This document shows positions 27,526 through 36,190 of a DNA stretch of 64,000 bases, one piece after another. Position 1 is the stretch's first letter, and every line of letters starts with the position of its first letter. The notes beneath the pieces were generated by a model. That model was not told the DNA's origin. It did not search any database and saw only the letters and a list, made by a program, of their open reading frames with translations. The stretch comes from Lactobacillus kitasatonis DSM 16761 = JCM 1039 (GTDB lineage: Bacteria > Bacillota > Bacilli > Lactobacillales > Lactobacillaceae), in the NCBI RefSeq assembly GCF_000615285.1, contig NZ_BALU01000009.1:1-64000 (forward strand), given 5' to 3'. The position numbers were made by a program, and so were the translations under genes.

Positions 27526-27984
27526 ATGAAGAAAATAATTGCTAAACCGGTAGGGATGTTTGAACTTTTTTACGATTTAGTTTTTGTTTATGCAATTTCA
27601 AAGACCACAGCCATGGTTCACCATCCAGTAAATGGCGGTATTCCGTGTTTGCCAGTTATGTGAATTTTTCTAAAAAAATCATCAATCATCATCAGATAAG
27701 CAAATGTTTTATCTTGATGTATAGTCACATTGAAATCGTAGTGGCTATTTTGATGACGACAGTTGCTACCATATATTTGAATTTAACAAAGGTAAATTTT
27801 ACTTTTGTAGCATGGCTCATAGTGGCATCAATTGGGCTATATTACTTAGCTAATATTAATTTTCATTGTCGGTGCCGTACTTGTTCTTGCTTTACGTCAG
27901 AGCATGGTGGCAATGATGATTATCTTGTTCATTTGGAATGCAGCTTATGCTATGTTTGTTGGCATAAAAAGTCAAAATGAGTAG
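27526..27984 (+). pseudogene. LtrA (low temperature requirement A) family remnant
   Basis: Starts MKKIIAKPVGMFELFYDLVFVYAISKTTAMVHHP after AAGGGGA, the typical LtrA N-terminus. After PVNGGIP the frame is lost; a second frame reads VFASYVNFSKKIINHHQISKCFILMYSHIEIVVAILMTTVATIYLNL, and a third (same as the first) finishes IFIVGAVLVLALRQSMVAMMIILFIWNAAYAMFVGIKSQNE. The total is about 150 codons against nearly 400 in the family, so there is a large internal loss plus two frame changes. Confidence 0.75.
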
Positions 27985-27989
27985 AAAAA

Positions 27990-28018
27990 AGAGATCCGAA
28001 ATTTTCGGATCTCTTTTT
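27990..28018. terminator. Bidirectional terminator between LtrA remnant and sugar kinase
   Basis: Stem AGAGATCCGAA / TTCGGATCTCT with ATT loop and flanking A and T runs. Confidence 0.9.
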
Positions 28019-28040
28019 TGTGTAACTATCAGAACTTGGA

Positions 28041-28964
28041 TTAACGATCTTCGTGGTTAGTGAAGTAACGGTAGTCCTTACTCTTGTCGAACAATACGGC
28101 ACGAGCGTTTTCACCGTTTGAAATTGAGAAGATTACGTCAGGATACTTGCTCTTAACTTCGTCTTCTACAAGGCCTCTAAGCATAGAGTTGTTAGCTAAA
28201 ACTGAACCAGTTAAAGCAATCTTCATTGGCTTAGGATCTTCGTAACGATCCAAACCAATAAGAATGTCACGAGCTAAAAGATGAGCTTGTTCCTTAATGA
28301 TCTTAGTTGCATCTTCGTCGCCTTCGTCAGCAAGCTTAGCAACGTGAACAGCCATACCAGCAACTTCTGGGTTAGACATCTTGTAGAACTTAGCGTTACA
28401 TTCATCCATGTGTTCAACGTTGAATAAATTGGTAAACATATCGATAAGTGAGTTGTGTTCACGTTTGTCCCAGCTAAGAAGAGCAGATTGCATAGCTGAA
28501 CGAGCAATAGCGTAACCTGAACCTTCGTCACCTAAGATGTTGCCGTAACCACCTACAGCGATTAAGTGACCGTCTTGTAAGCCGTTGTAAACAGAACCAG
28601 TACCAGCGATAACTAAAGCACCGTCATCACCTTCAAGGCCTGCGTAAAGAGCTAAAAGTGAGTCAGTAATAGCACGAGTTGGCAAGTTGTTGATTCTTGA
28701 TGAAATAGTTGCGGCAACTTCTGGAGCGTTACCAACAACAGAAAGACCAGCGATACCAACTAAAACACGCATGCAGTCACCATCAACCTTGTCGATTAAT
28801 TCGTTGATAGTATCTGAAATATTTTTAATTCCGCCTTCGTAGTCAGCGTTAATTTGACCTGGACCGCCTTCGGCACGACCAAGTTCTTTTCCATTTTCAT
28901 CATATGCGATTGCAGTTGAGTGAGTACCACCTGCATCAACACCAATTTGGTATGTAAGAGCCAT
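28041..28964 (-). CDS. BadF/BadG/BcrA/BcrD-type ATPase, probable N-acetylglucosamine kinase
   Basis: 307 residues of the ASKHA fold: phosphate-1 GVDAGGTHSTAIAYDENG, phosphate-2 near DDGALVIAGTGSVYNG, and adenosine motif ALTGSVLAN. The combination GGTHS plus GTGS and this length fit the eukaryotic-like N-acetylglucosamine kinase group within the family. It probably phosphorylates amino sugars from wall turnover or diet. A full-match cre lies about 90 bases upstream on its coding side, so glucose repression is likely. Confidence 0.82.
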   Translation of the reverse strand: MALTYQIGVDAGGTHSTAIAYDENGKELGRAEGGPGQINADYEGGIKNISDTINELIDKVDGDCMRVLVGIAGLSVVGNAPEVAATISSRINNLPTRAITDSLLALYAGLEGDDGALVIAGTGSVYNGLQDGHLIAVGGYGNILGDEGSGYAIARSAMQSALLSWDKREHNSLIDMFTNLFNVEHMDECNAKFYKMSNPEVAGMAVHVAKLADEGDEDATKIIKEQAHLLARDILIGLDRYEDPKPMKIALTGSVLANNSMLRGLVEDEVKSKYPDVIFSISNGENARAVLFDKSKDYRYFTNHEDR

Positions 28965-29054
28965 ATTCTAAATCTTCCTTCTATATTAATTTATCCGAAT
29001 GATAACGTATACATTTTATCCTATTTTTGTATGACAGGTCTAGTATTAATTTTA

Positions 29055-29069
29055 ATGTTAGCGCTAACA
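29055..29069. promoter_or_regulatory. Catabolite-responsive element (cre)
   Basis: ATGTTAGCGCTAACA matches WTGNNARCGNWWWCA at all positions and its inner 14 bases form a perfect palindrome. It lies 91 bases upstream of the kinase start and 5 bases beyond the yfhO stop, both on the minus strand, so the kinase is the likely target of CcpA. Confidence 0.8.
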
Positions 29070-29073
29070 CTTA

Positions 29074-31662
29074 TTATTTTCTAATTCTTAGATAAAGAAA
29101 TAGAGTAAGCAAACTAAGAAAAATTCCTGCCAAAAAGATCCATGGAACATAGATTAAAGTGATTTTATGAGTGCCTTTATTTAACTTGAAGTTTAAAAAG
29201 GTGTTCATAAATAAGATTTTATTTTTGTGAACTACATGTCCATTGTCTAAAACAATCCAATTGAAATCATTAGGGATCGTTGAATTCATTGTTTCAGTCT
29301 CTTTAGTAGTAAAAGCATCTGATCTAATCGTTAAGGCAGAAGTTTGTTTAAACTGAGGCTGCCTTTTCTTAAAGGCTGTTATTGTTTGTTCGAGCTTCTT
29401 GGTGTTTAAACGCCAAAGATTAGCTGCATTTAGATTTAATTGATTGTTTTTAAGCGTGAAAACTAGATGAATAGTTTGACCACGTTGACGGCTGCCTAAG
29501 TTGATTAAACGAGAATTTTGATCACGTACGCTGGTAGTAATGTTAGTCCCATTTACAGTTAAATCAATTAGATCTTCATCGACATCACCAGGAAGCTCAA
29601 GGTAATAAGAATCATCAGTTTGTGGCTTAAAGTTGAAAATGACACGACCTTCTTGGCTTTTATTCTTCTTGGTATATTGCATCCAGCCGCCGTCCCAGCT
29701 TGAAACATTAATTAACTTGGGGTCTGGCCAAATTACGCTAGAAAAGAGCTTTTGTTTGTTTCCTGTAGCTGCTTCAAAAAATTTGGTTTGATTGCCTGTA
29801 ATGTCAGATGAATCAAATTTGATTTTCTTAGTAGCGTTAGGACTTAAGAATAAAAATGGTAGGGCATCATCATTTCTCATTAAGAATAATTGCTTAAAGC
29901 GTTTTTCGATAGCGTAGTCACTGGTATCAATACGATTATTTGAGTTGCTATATGTCATCTGCTTTTTAGTCTTAAGCGGTGTGATATCGTCGTTAGGCAA
30001 AATATAGTATTTAATGCCAAATAAATCATCAGTGATAGGCGTGCCACCAAAGTTAGTGTATGAATTGCTGTTATTAACGAAACCTAAGTTGCTTACCAAG
30101 TTTAAAACACGCTGGTTAGAGATTGAGTTGAAGGTACTCAAACCATAATAGTTTGCACTAAATGGATCGTCGTCAGAGCGATAGAATGTTTTTTCTGTTC
30201 GATATAAAGTATCATCATGATCTTTGGTATACTGAGTAATTTGACTGGTATTTTGTACGAAATTGCGATAATCAGCATTGTCTTGGTAAGCCAAATTATT
30301 CAAAGAGAGAACTAAATTAATGATCAGTTCTAGTTCAATAATCAAGCAAAAGAACGGAGCAGCAAAACTACTTCTATTGTAGATAAAGCCAATGAAGAGA
30401 ATGCCCAAAGCCAAAAAGGCCGCTGAGGCAGTCTGTGCATTTTGATTTAAAAAGGCAAAGGACTTGGAGTTTAAAGTGATAAAGACGATTAAACCAATAG
30501 CTAATAAAATTAAGATGCCTATTTGCCAGAATTTAACTTTTTCACGTTGATTTAGCGCAATTATTGCTAAGTTCAGTGCAAAGAAGATTAAAACAAAGGA
30601 GAAACGGCCTGGATACCAGACTGGGAACTGACCTAAGTGCCAAATTAAAACTAGTGGTGTCCAGAACAAAGAAGCTAGCAAAAGGATTAATAAGAGACCA
30701 TTAGCTAATTTATGTTGCCAATCAATTTTTTTGCTTAAGAAATAAAAGACGGCGAGTAAAACAAAGGGCAGAGCAATGTAGATGTTAGGCATTCCTTCTT
30801 GCATTTCATGGAAGTCATATGCACCGTCTGCTAGCTTGGCTAATTCGTTATACGGAGTAAATTGGAAACCTAAAGACCAATCAGCACTCGAAGCCGCCTT
30901 CCCTTGCAGCATTTCAACAGCCACAGGTAAAAGCATGAATGCATCTAAAAATGAGCCCCACATGTTTTTCTTAAGGTAATCCCAGAAAAGTGGCCAACGC
31001 TCTTTTTTATCGAAGAAAAATAATTTGCTTAAAAGATAAAACAAACCAAATGCTAGAGCCATATAAGCAGTGTAAAAATTGGTGAACCACAATAAAAAGG
31101 TGATCAAAATCAAATGATTCTTTTGTTGTGCTAATACACGATCGATTGCATTAATTAATAAAGGCAAAAGCAATACCGAATCTAGCCACATTAGGTTAAA
31201 ATGGTTAGCGATGGTGTAGCCAGATAGAGCATAAGCGGCACTAGCTGCTAAAGCGTAAAATTCATTATCGATTTTTTGTTTCCAATAATAATAGCTAGTC
31301 AGACCTGCCGTCGCAATTTTGGTAGCGATAATGATTAACACCATCTCCGGCAGGAATCTCTGCGGCGCCAAAAATAAGAGCAGGTTAAAAGGACTAAATA
31401 AGTAATAAGCATCTGTTGCCAGCATCGAACCGCCTAAGCCGTTAGCAAATGAATAAATTAGTCTAAGCGGGTGAGTAAACAGATTACTTCTGAAAAAGGC
31501 TAAGAAGTCAACATATTGCTGTCCTAGATCAACAGTTAAAACACCATTTTTGGTATAAAAGAAATAACTTAAGAAAATAAGGCTAGGTAAAACAAAACTT
31601 ATCAGATAAAGCACTTTTTCTTTATTGAAATTTAACTTAAGCGTTTTAGAATATTTGGTCAT
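29074..31662 (-). CDS. YfhO family polytopic membrane protein
   Basis: 862 residues with about a dozen membrane helices in the first 470 residues, a large extracytoplasmic C-terminal region (about 480-830) and a last helix (IFLAGIFLSLLTLFLYLRI). The early loop (VDLGQQYVDFLAFFRSNLFTHPLRLIYSFANGLGG) and the LMWLDSVLLLPLL segment are characteristic of YfhO/GT-C-like proteins; Listeria and Bacillus relatives are linked to lipoteichoic acid glycosylation. Substrate here is unknown. Divergent from the PBP2b gene; not interrupted despite its length. Confidence 0.87.
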   Translation of the reverse strand: MTKYSKTLKLNFNKEKVLYLISFVLPSLIFLSYFFYTKNGVLTVDLGQQYVDFLAFFRSNLFTHPLRLIYSFANGLGGSMLATDAYYLFSPFNLLLFLAPQRFLPEMVLIIIATKIATAGLTSYYYWKQKIDNEFYALAASAAYALSGYTIANHFNLMWLDSVLLLPLLINAIDRVLAQQKNHLILITFLLWFTNFYTAYMALAFGLFYLLSKLFFFDKKERWPLFWDYLKKNMWGSFLDAFMLLPVAVEMLQGKAASSADWSLGFQFTPYNELAKLADGAYDFHEMQEGMPNIYIALPFVLLAVFYFLSKKIDWQHKLANGLLLILLLASLFWTPLVLIWHLGQFPVWYPGRFSFVLIFFALNLAIIALNQREKVKFWQIGILILLAIGLIVFITLNSKSFAFLNQNAQTASAAFLALGILFIGFIYNRSSFAAPFFCLIIELELIINLVLSLNNLAYQDNADYRNFVQNTSQITQYTKDHDDTLYRTEKTFYRSDDDPFSANYYGLSTFNSISNQRVLNLVSNLGFVNNSNSYTNFGGTPITDDLFGIKYYILPNDDITPLKTKKQMTYSNSNNRIDTSDYAIEKRFKQLFLMRNDDALPFLFLSPNATKKIKFDSSDITGNQTKFFEAATGNKQKLFSSVIWPDPKLINVSSWDGGWMQYTKKNKSQEGRVIFNFKPQTDDSYYLELPGDVDEDLIDLTVNGTNITTSVRDQNSRLINLGSRQRGQTIHLVFTLKNNQLNLNAANLWRLNTKKLEQTITAFKKRQPQFKQTSALTIRSDAFTTKETETMNSTIPNDFNWIVLDNGHVVHKNKILFMNTFLNFKLNKGTHKITLIYVPWIFLAGIFLSLLTLFLYLRIRK

Positions 31663-31752
31663 ATTAAAATTTATCTAAGCTCCATACTCAATCATAGAAT
31701 TAACGTTCAGTTTTTGTTAAAATACATACAGTTTTAGTAAGGGACGATTTAC

Positions 31753-33861
31753 GTGGATTATTTTAGAAAAAATAGTGGGACTGGTTCAAATAAGCAGTCC
31801 TCAACTCCAATAAGAATGCGAATCATTCTGGGTGTTATTCTCGTGCTTTTTGCGATGCTGATAGGACAATTAGCATATCTGCAATTGGTCTACGGTTCTC
31901 GCTTTAAAGCGGAGGTACAAAAGTCTGATTCAACAGTTGTATCTAATCAAGTGCCCCGTGGGGTAATGTATGATGCTAAAGGGCGCGTTTTAGTAGGGAA
32001 TAGGCCAACTAATGCCATTACTTATACTAAGAGCGCCTCGACTACTACGACGCAGATTTATCAAATCTCAAATGCGTTGAGTAATTATATTAAGATTACC
32101 GATGAAAAGCCAACAAAGCAAATGGTAGCCGATTATTATTTAGCTGATGAAGATAATAATACCAAGATTTCAGCGCAGCTTCCTAAATCAGCCAAGGTTG
32201 ATGCAGATGGCAATAAGAAGACCAACTCAGAAATTTATCAAGCTGAAATTCAATATGTTGAAAAGCTGAATCCAAAATTGACTGAAAAGCAGAAGACTGC
32301 TGCTTTAATCTTTAATAAGATTTCCGGAGCGTATACTTTATCAACTATTTATATTAAGAATAAGGGCTTGACTAATAGAGAAATTGCTCAAGTTGGTGAG
32401 CACTTATCAGATTTACCAGGTGTTGGTATTGGTACGGACTGGCAAAGATCATATCCAAATGGTTCATCAATCCAAAGTATCATTGGCTCAGTTTCAACTG
32501 AAAAATCTGGTTTGCCAAGTGATAATTTGCAATATTACTTAAGAAATGGTTATTCAAGAAACGACCGTGTTGGTACTTCATATCTTGAAGAAGAATATGA
32601 ACCTCTTTTAAAGGGGACTAAGTCAACTAGTCGAGTAACTACTAAAGCTAACGGTAATATTCAACAAACTAAGACTGTTTATAATGGTCAAGCTGGTGCC
32701 AGCTTAATGCTTACAATTGATGCCAAGTATCAAAAGCAAGTTCAAGCCGCATTAAAGCGTGTATACAGCTCTGCCGAATCAGCTGGTGCTGCTCGCTATT
32801 CAAACGGTGCATATGCTGTAGCGATGAATCCTAAAACAGGTGCGCTTTTAGCTGTTGCTGGTATTAACAGAAATACTAATACAGGCAAGACTACTGATAA
32901 TGCGTTAGGTGTAATTAATCAATCATTTGTTATGGGATCTGTTGTTAAAGGGGCAACTGTTTCAGGTGGTTTGATTAATAAAGTAATTACGCCAACTAAC
33001 AATACTTTGCCTGATACACCAATTTACCTTCCAGGCTCTCCAGTTAAGAAATCTGTTTACCCAATTGGTACTTTCAGTTCTCTTGATGCAGAAACAGCCC
33101 TTGAAGTTTCAAGTAACATTTACATGATGCACCTTGCTATGAAGTGGGTAGGCGCTAAATATGTACCTAAGTCATACATTCATATGCCTGATGATTCATT
33201 TAATATTTTACGTAGAAACTTTGCTATGTTTGGTTTAGGCCAAAAGACTGGTGTTGACTTGCCAGGTGAAGTTGCAGGCATTGAGGGTAAATCATTCAAC
33301 TCTAAAGGTAATATCTTGTCTGGGTCAGTACTTGATTTGGCCTATGGTAACTACGATGCATATACACCAATTCAATTGGCTCAATATGTTTCAACTATTG
33401 CTAACGGCGGCTACAGAATGCAACCTTACATCGTACAATCTGTTGGTAAGACTAGCAAAGATGGTAAGAAGATTTACATCAATTACAATAAAAAGCCAAA
33501 TGTTCAACAAGCAATTCCTTGGACACCAGACGAATTGAATGTTGTAAGACAAGGTTTCTGGCGCGTAGTTCATGGTACTAACGGTTGGGGTACTGCTCAC
33601 CCATTGAAGAACGTTAAGCCTTCAATCTCAGGTAAGACTGGTACTGCCCAAACCTTCTACTACGATGCAGAGCACCCTAACAGAAAACACAATATTGAAT
33701 TAATTAACGCAACCTTCATTGGTTACGCTCCATCTAAGAATCCAAAGCTTGCGGTTGCAGTAGTCTTCCCAGGACTTGATCCAGATGGTGAAGGTACATA
33801 TACTTTGCAAGTAGCAAAGGCAATGATTCAGGATTATTTCAAACTTTATTCAACAAAATAA
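31753..33861 (+). CDS. Class B penicillin-binding protein (PBP2b type)
   Basis: 702 residues. Cytoplasmic tail, one membrane helix (residues about 24-46, IILGVILVLFAMLIGQLAYLQLVY), dimerisation domain with NRGRI-equivalent PRGVMYDAKGRVL, and the transpeptidase domain with SxxK (MGSVVKG, near 398), SxN (VSSNIYM, near 453) and KTG (SGKTGTAQTF, near 627). The protein crosslinks peptidoglycan during elongation or division. GTG start at 31753 follows AAGGGACG. The ribosomal L33 gene follows, as in many lactobacilli. Confidence 0.9.
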   Translation: MDYFRKNSGTGSNKQSSTPIRMRIILGVILVLFAMLIGQLAYLQLVYGSRFKAEVQKSDSTVVSNQVPRGVMYDAKGRVLVGNRPTNAITYTKSASTTTTQIYQISNALSNYIKITDEKPTKQMVADYYLADEDNNTKISAQLPKSAKVDADGNKKTNSEIYQAEIQYVEKLNPKLTEKQKTAALIFNKISGAYTLSTIYIKNKGLTNREIAQVGEHLSDLPGVGIGTDWQRSYPNGSSIQSIIGSVSTEKSGLPSDNLQYYLRNGYSRNDRVGTSYLEEEYEPLLKGTKSTSRVTTKANGNIQQTKTVYNGQAGASLMLTIDAKYQKQVQAALKRVYSSAESAGAARYSNGAYAVAMNPKTGALLAVAGINRNTNTGKTTDNALGVINQSFVMGSVVKGATVSGGLINKVITPTNNTLPDTPIYLPGSPVKKSVYPIGTFSSLDAETALEVSSNIYMMHLAMKWVGAKYVPKSYIHMPDDSFNILRRNFAMFGLGQKTGVDLPGEVAGIEGKSFNSKGNILSGSVLDLAYGNYDAYTPIQLAQYVSTIANGGYRMQPYIVQSVGKTSKDGKKIYINYNKKPNVQQAIPWTPDELNVVRQGFWRVVHGTNGWGTAHPLKNVKPSISGKTGTAQTFYYDAEHPNRKHNIELINATFIGYAPSKNPKLAVAVVFPGLDPDGEGTYTLQVAKAMIQDYFKLYSTK

Positions 33862-33936
33862 TGATTAATACTGGTCAAATTGCTTGAAAAATGCTATCCT
33901 AGTACAGTCAGAATAAAAGTGTAGGTGGTGAAAGAA

Positions 33937-34086
33937 ATGGCAGATAACATCATTTTAGAATGCACCGAATGTGGCGATAGAAGTTACTTATCTAAGAAGA
34001 ACAAGCGTAAGCATCCGGAACGTTTATCTTTGAAGAAGTATTGCCCAGTTGAAAGACGAGTAACACTTCACCGTGAAACTAAGTAA
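33937..34086 (+). CDS. rpmG: 50S ribosomal protein bL33
   Basis: 49 residues: [32 protein letters not shown] (written in part) and [26 protein letters not shown] precedes the ATG. The first Cys pair (CTEC) is kept but the second pair is reduced to a single Cys (KYCPVERR instead of KYCPxCxK), so the zinc site is incomplete, a state between the zinc-binding and zinc-free L33 forms. Ended by its own terminator. Confidence 0.93.
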   Translation: MADNIILECTECGDRSYLSKKNKRKHPERLSLKKYCPVERRVTLHRETK

Positions 34087-34094
34087 TAAACCAA

Positions 34095-34128
34095 AATAGC
34101 AGGTTCAGTGCCTACTATTTTTTTTGTT
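34095..34128 (+). terminator. Terminator after rpmG
   Basis: AAATAGCAGG / CCTACTATTT stem (one mismatch) with a 7-base loop and eight T residues. Confidence 0.85.
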
Positions 34129-34141
34129 TTTGGACGAAAAA

Positions 34142-34705
34142 ATGAAGAAATCAGAATTAAGAAAAGTACAAATAAACAAATTAAAAGAATTTGCGAATAC
34201 TAAAGAAAAAAAGACTGAAGATAGAATCTTATTAGAGAAATTAATGACCACTAATTTGATCAAGACTAGTCAAACAATTGGTGTGACAGCTTCTTTGCCC
34301 TTTGAAGTAGATACTTCAGAGTTAATCGCAAGATTATGGGAAGCCGGCAAGAAGGTCTATTTAGCTAAAGCCAGAGCAGATCAAGATCATACATTGGATT
34401 TTCTTCATTACACTTATATGAGTAAATTGGTTAAATCAAAATTTGGCGTTGAAGAAATTGCTGATGAAAATGCAGAAGTCAATAATGAGCTTGATTTAGT
34501 TATCGCACCGGGACTTGCTTTTGCGTTAGATTCACATGTCCGCTTAGGCTTTGGCGGTGGCTACTATGATCGCTTTTTGGCCAAATACAATCCTAAGACT
34601 GTATCGCTTGTAAGTACGCCAATGCAGTTTGCTAGTTCAGAATGGCCAGTAGAAAAAACAGATATTCCAATTCAAACAATTGTGACGACCGATAAAATCT
34701 ATTAG
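34142..34705 (+). CDS. 5-formyltetrahydrofolate cyclo-ligase
   Basis: About 187 residues. Converts 5-formyl-THF to 5,10-methenyl-THF with ATP. N-terminal basic helix (MKKSELRKVQINKLKEF), and the diagnostic Gly-rich end LGFGGGYYDRFLAKY near residue 140. ATG at 34142 is chosen over an upstream in-frame codon inside the rpmG terminator. It heads a group with rhomboid, YqgQ and a rhodanese-like gene, mirroring the Bacillus yqgN-yqgP-yqgQ neighbourhood. Confidence 0.9.
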   Translation: MKKSELRKVQINKLKEFANTKEKKTEDRILLEKLMTTNLIKTSQTIGVTASLPFEVDTSELIARLWEAGKKVYLAKARADQDHTLDFLHYTYMSKLVKSKFGVEEIADENAEVNNELDLVIAPGLAFALDSHVRLGFGGGYYDRFLAKYNPKTVSLVSTPMQFASSEWPVEKTDIPIQTIVTTDKIY

Positions 34706-34743
34706 AATATACCAAAATAACGAATTTTTAAGGGGATTGTTAG

Positions 34744-35422
34744 ATGAATCGAAAAATCAACCTGTCGCAATCGATTGTGACGATGGGTATTTTAATAGTA
34801 TTGTTGATCGTCTTCTTAGTTGAAGTGTTCCTTGGCGGCTCAGAAAATACCAATGTATTGATGAAAATGGGTGCCATGAGCAACTATGCAGTTGTAGTTG
34901 GACATCAATGGTGGCGTTTGTTTGCCGCGCAATTTTTGCATATTGGTGTTATGCACTTGGTTTCCAATGCCGTGATTATTTACTACATGGGTCAGTATAT
35001 GGAACCAATCATGGGCCATACTAGATTTTTAGTGACCTATCTTTTAGCTGGTATGGGCGGTAATCTAATGAGTTTAGCCTTTAGCTCTGACAGAGGCTTA
35101 AGTGCTGGTGCTTCAACAGCTTTGTTTGGTCTTTTTGGTGCGATGACTGCAATTGGACTTCGCAATATCCATAATCCAATGATCAGTTATTTGGGTAGAC
35201 AAGCCTTTGTATTGGCTTTGATCAACTTAGCTCTGGATATTTTTGTTCCAGGAATCGACATTTTGGGCCACATTGGTGGCTTGATTGTCGGATTCTTGCT
35301 TGCGATTATTATGGGCGATCGCGTAATGAGAACTTATAATCAAGTGGCGCGTTTTGGCTGGTGCTGTGTTGATTTTTTATATAGTTTGGACAGTTAGAAC
35401 AGGAATGGTTATTAACTTCTAA
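34744..35422 (+). CDS. Rhomboid family intramembrane serine protease, frame change near the C-terminus
   Basis: Six or more helices. Catalytic Ser lies in GLSAGASTALFGLFG and catalytic His in IDILGHIGGLIVG; the HxxxxHxxxN helix is FLHIGVMHLVSNAVI. The first frame ends DFLYSLDS at 35397. From about 35340 the +1 frame reads VLAGAVLIFYIVWTVRTGMVINF, a natural last helix, to TAA at 35420-35422, which overlaps the yqgQ ATG as expected for an operon. A net +1 shift (one extra base or two missing) is needed. The catalytic core is untouched either way. Confidence 0.88.
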
Positions 35423-35652
35423 TGAAGACTTTATATGATGTACAGCAGCTTTTAGAAAAATATGGCATTTTAGTTCATGTTGGTAAAAGAATCTGGGATA
35501 TTGAACTGATGGCTCTTGAACTCGATAATATTAATAAAGCCGGTTTAATTGACCGGCATGATTATATGGTGGCTAAACTTATCTTGCGTAAAGAACACCG
35601 CATTGAAGAACTCGATGAAAAAAAGAAAGATGAGAAAAACAATAGCAAGTAA
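35422..35652 (+). CDS. yqgQ: YqgQ family protein (DUF910)
   Basis: 76 residues, three-helix DUF910 protein (MKTLYDVQQLLEKYGILVHVGKRIWDIELMALELDNI) with a Lys/Glu-rich tail. Bacillus YqgQ structures suggest single-stranded nucleic acid binding, but the role is unclear. The start overlaps the repaired rhomboid stop (TAATG), pointing to coupling. Confidence 0.88.
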   Translation: MKTLYDVQQLLEKYGILVHVGKRIWDIELMALELDNINKAGLIDRHDYMVAKLILRKEHRIEELDEKKKDEKNNSK

Positions 35653-35710
35653 ATTAGTTTAGCGGTATCATTATATTTGTAAACTTTTATGGAAGGGCAG
35701 ATTAGATTTT

Positions 35711-36112
35711 ATGTCGAGTTTTTTAATTGTCTTAGATACTGTTTTATTAGTCATTCTTTTAGCCATCGGTGGTGTTTGGGCCTGGAATAAGATTCAAGCT
35801 AGATCCCTTGGCGGTGAATTGACTAATGAAGAATTTAAGGAAGGCATGCGTAAGGCACAAATTATTGATCTGCGAGAAAAAGAGCCTTTTAAACGCAAGC
35901 ATATTGATGGTGCACGTAGCTTGCCATATACAATGCTTAAGTATCAATATAATGAACTTAGAAGCGATTTGCCGGTTTACCTTTACTCAGACTCAAACAC
36001 AATCACATTGAGAGCTGCCCGTTTCTTGAAGAAGAAGGGCTTTGTTTCAGTCCACTGGCTTAAGGGTGGCTTTGAAACCTGGGACGGCAGAACTAAGAAA
36101 TCTAAATATTAA
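35711..36112 (+). CDS. Membrane-anchored rhodanese-like protein lacking the catalytic Cys
   Basis: 133 residues: one N-terminal helix (LIVLDTVLLVILLAIGGVWAW) and a rhodanese fold (KAQIIDLREKEPFKRKHIDGARSLPYTML ... GFVSVHWLKGGFETW). The active-site loop, normally C-x4-R, reads YLYSDSNTITLRAA with no Cys, so sulfur transfer is unlikely; a binding or signalling role is more probable. It belongs to the YqgN-YqgQ-type cluster. Confidence 0.87.
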   Translation: MSSFLIVLDTVLLVILLAIGGVWAWNKIQARSLGGELTNEEFKEGMRKAQIIDLREKEPFKRKHIDGARSLPYTMLKYQYNELRSDLPVYLYSDSNTITLRAARFLKKKGFVSVHWLKGGFETWDGRTKKSKY

Positions 36113-36120
36113 TTTTAAAA

Positions 36121-36159
36121 ACACATTTGGGAGGAGAATCTGCTCAAATGTGCTTTTTT
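36121..36159 (+). terminator. Terminator after the rhodanese-like gene
   Basis: ACACATTTG / CAAATGTG stem, 15-base loop, then CTTTTTT. Confidence 0.85.
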
Positions 36160-36190
36160 CGTATAAAAATGAATTGTGAAAGATGATTAT

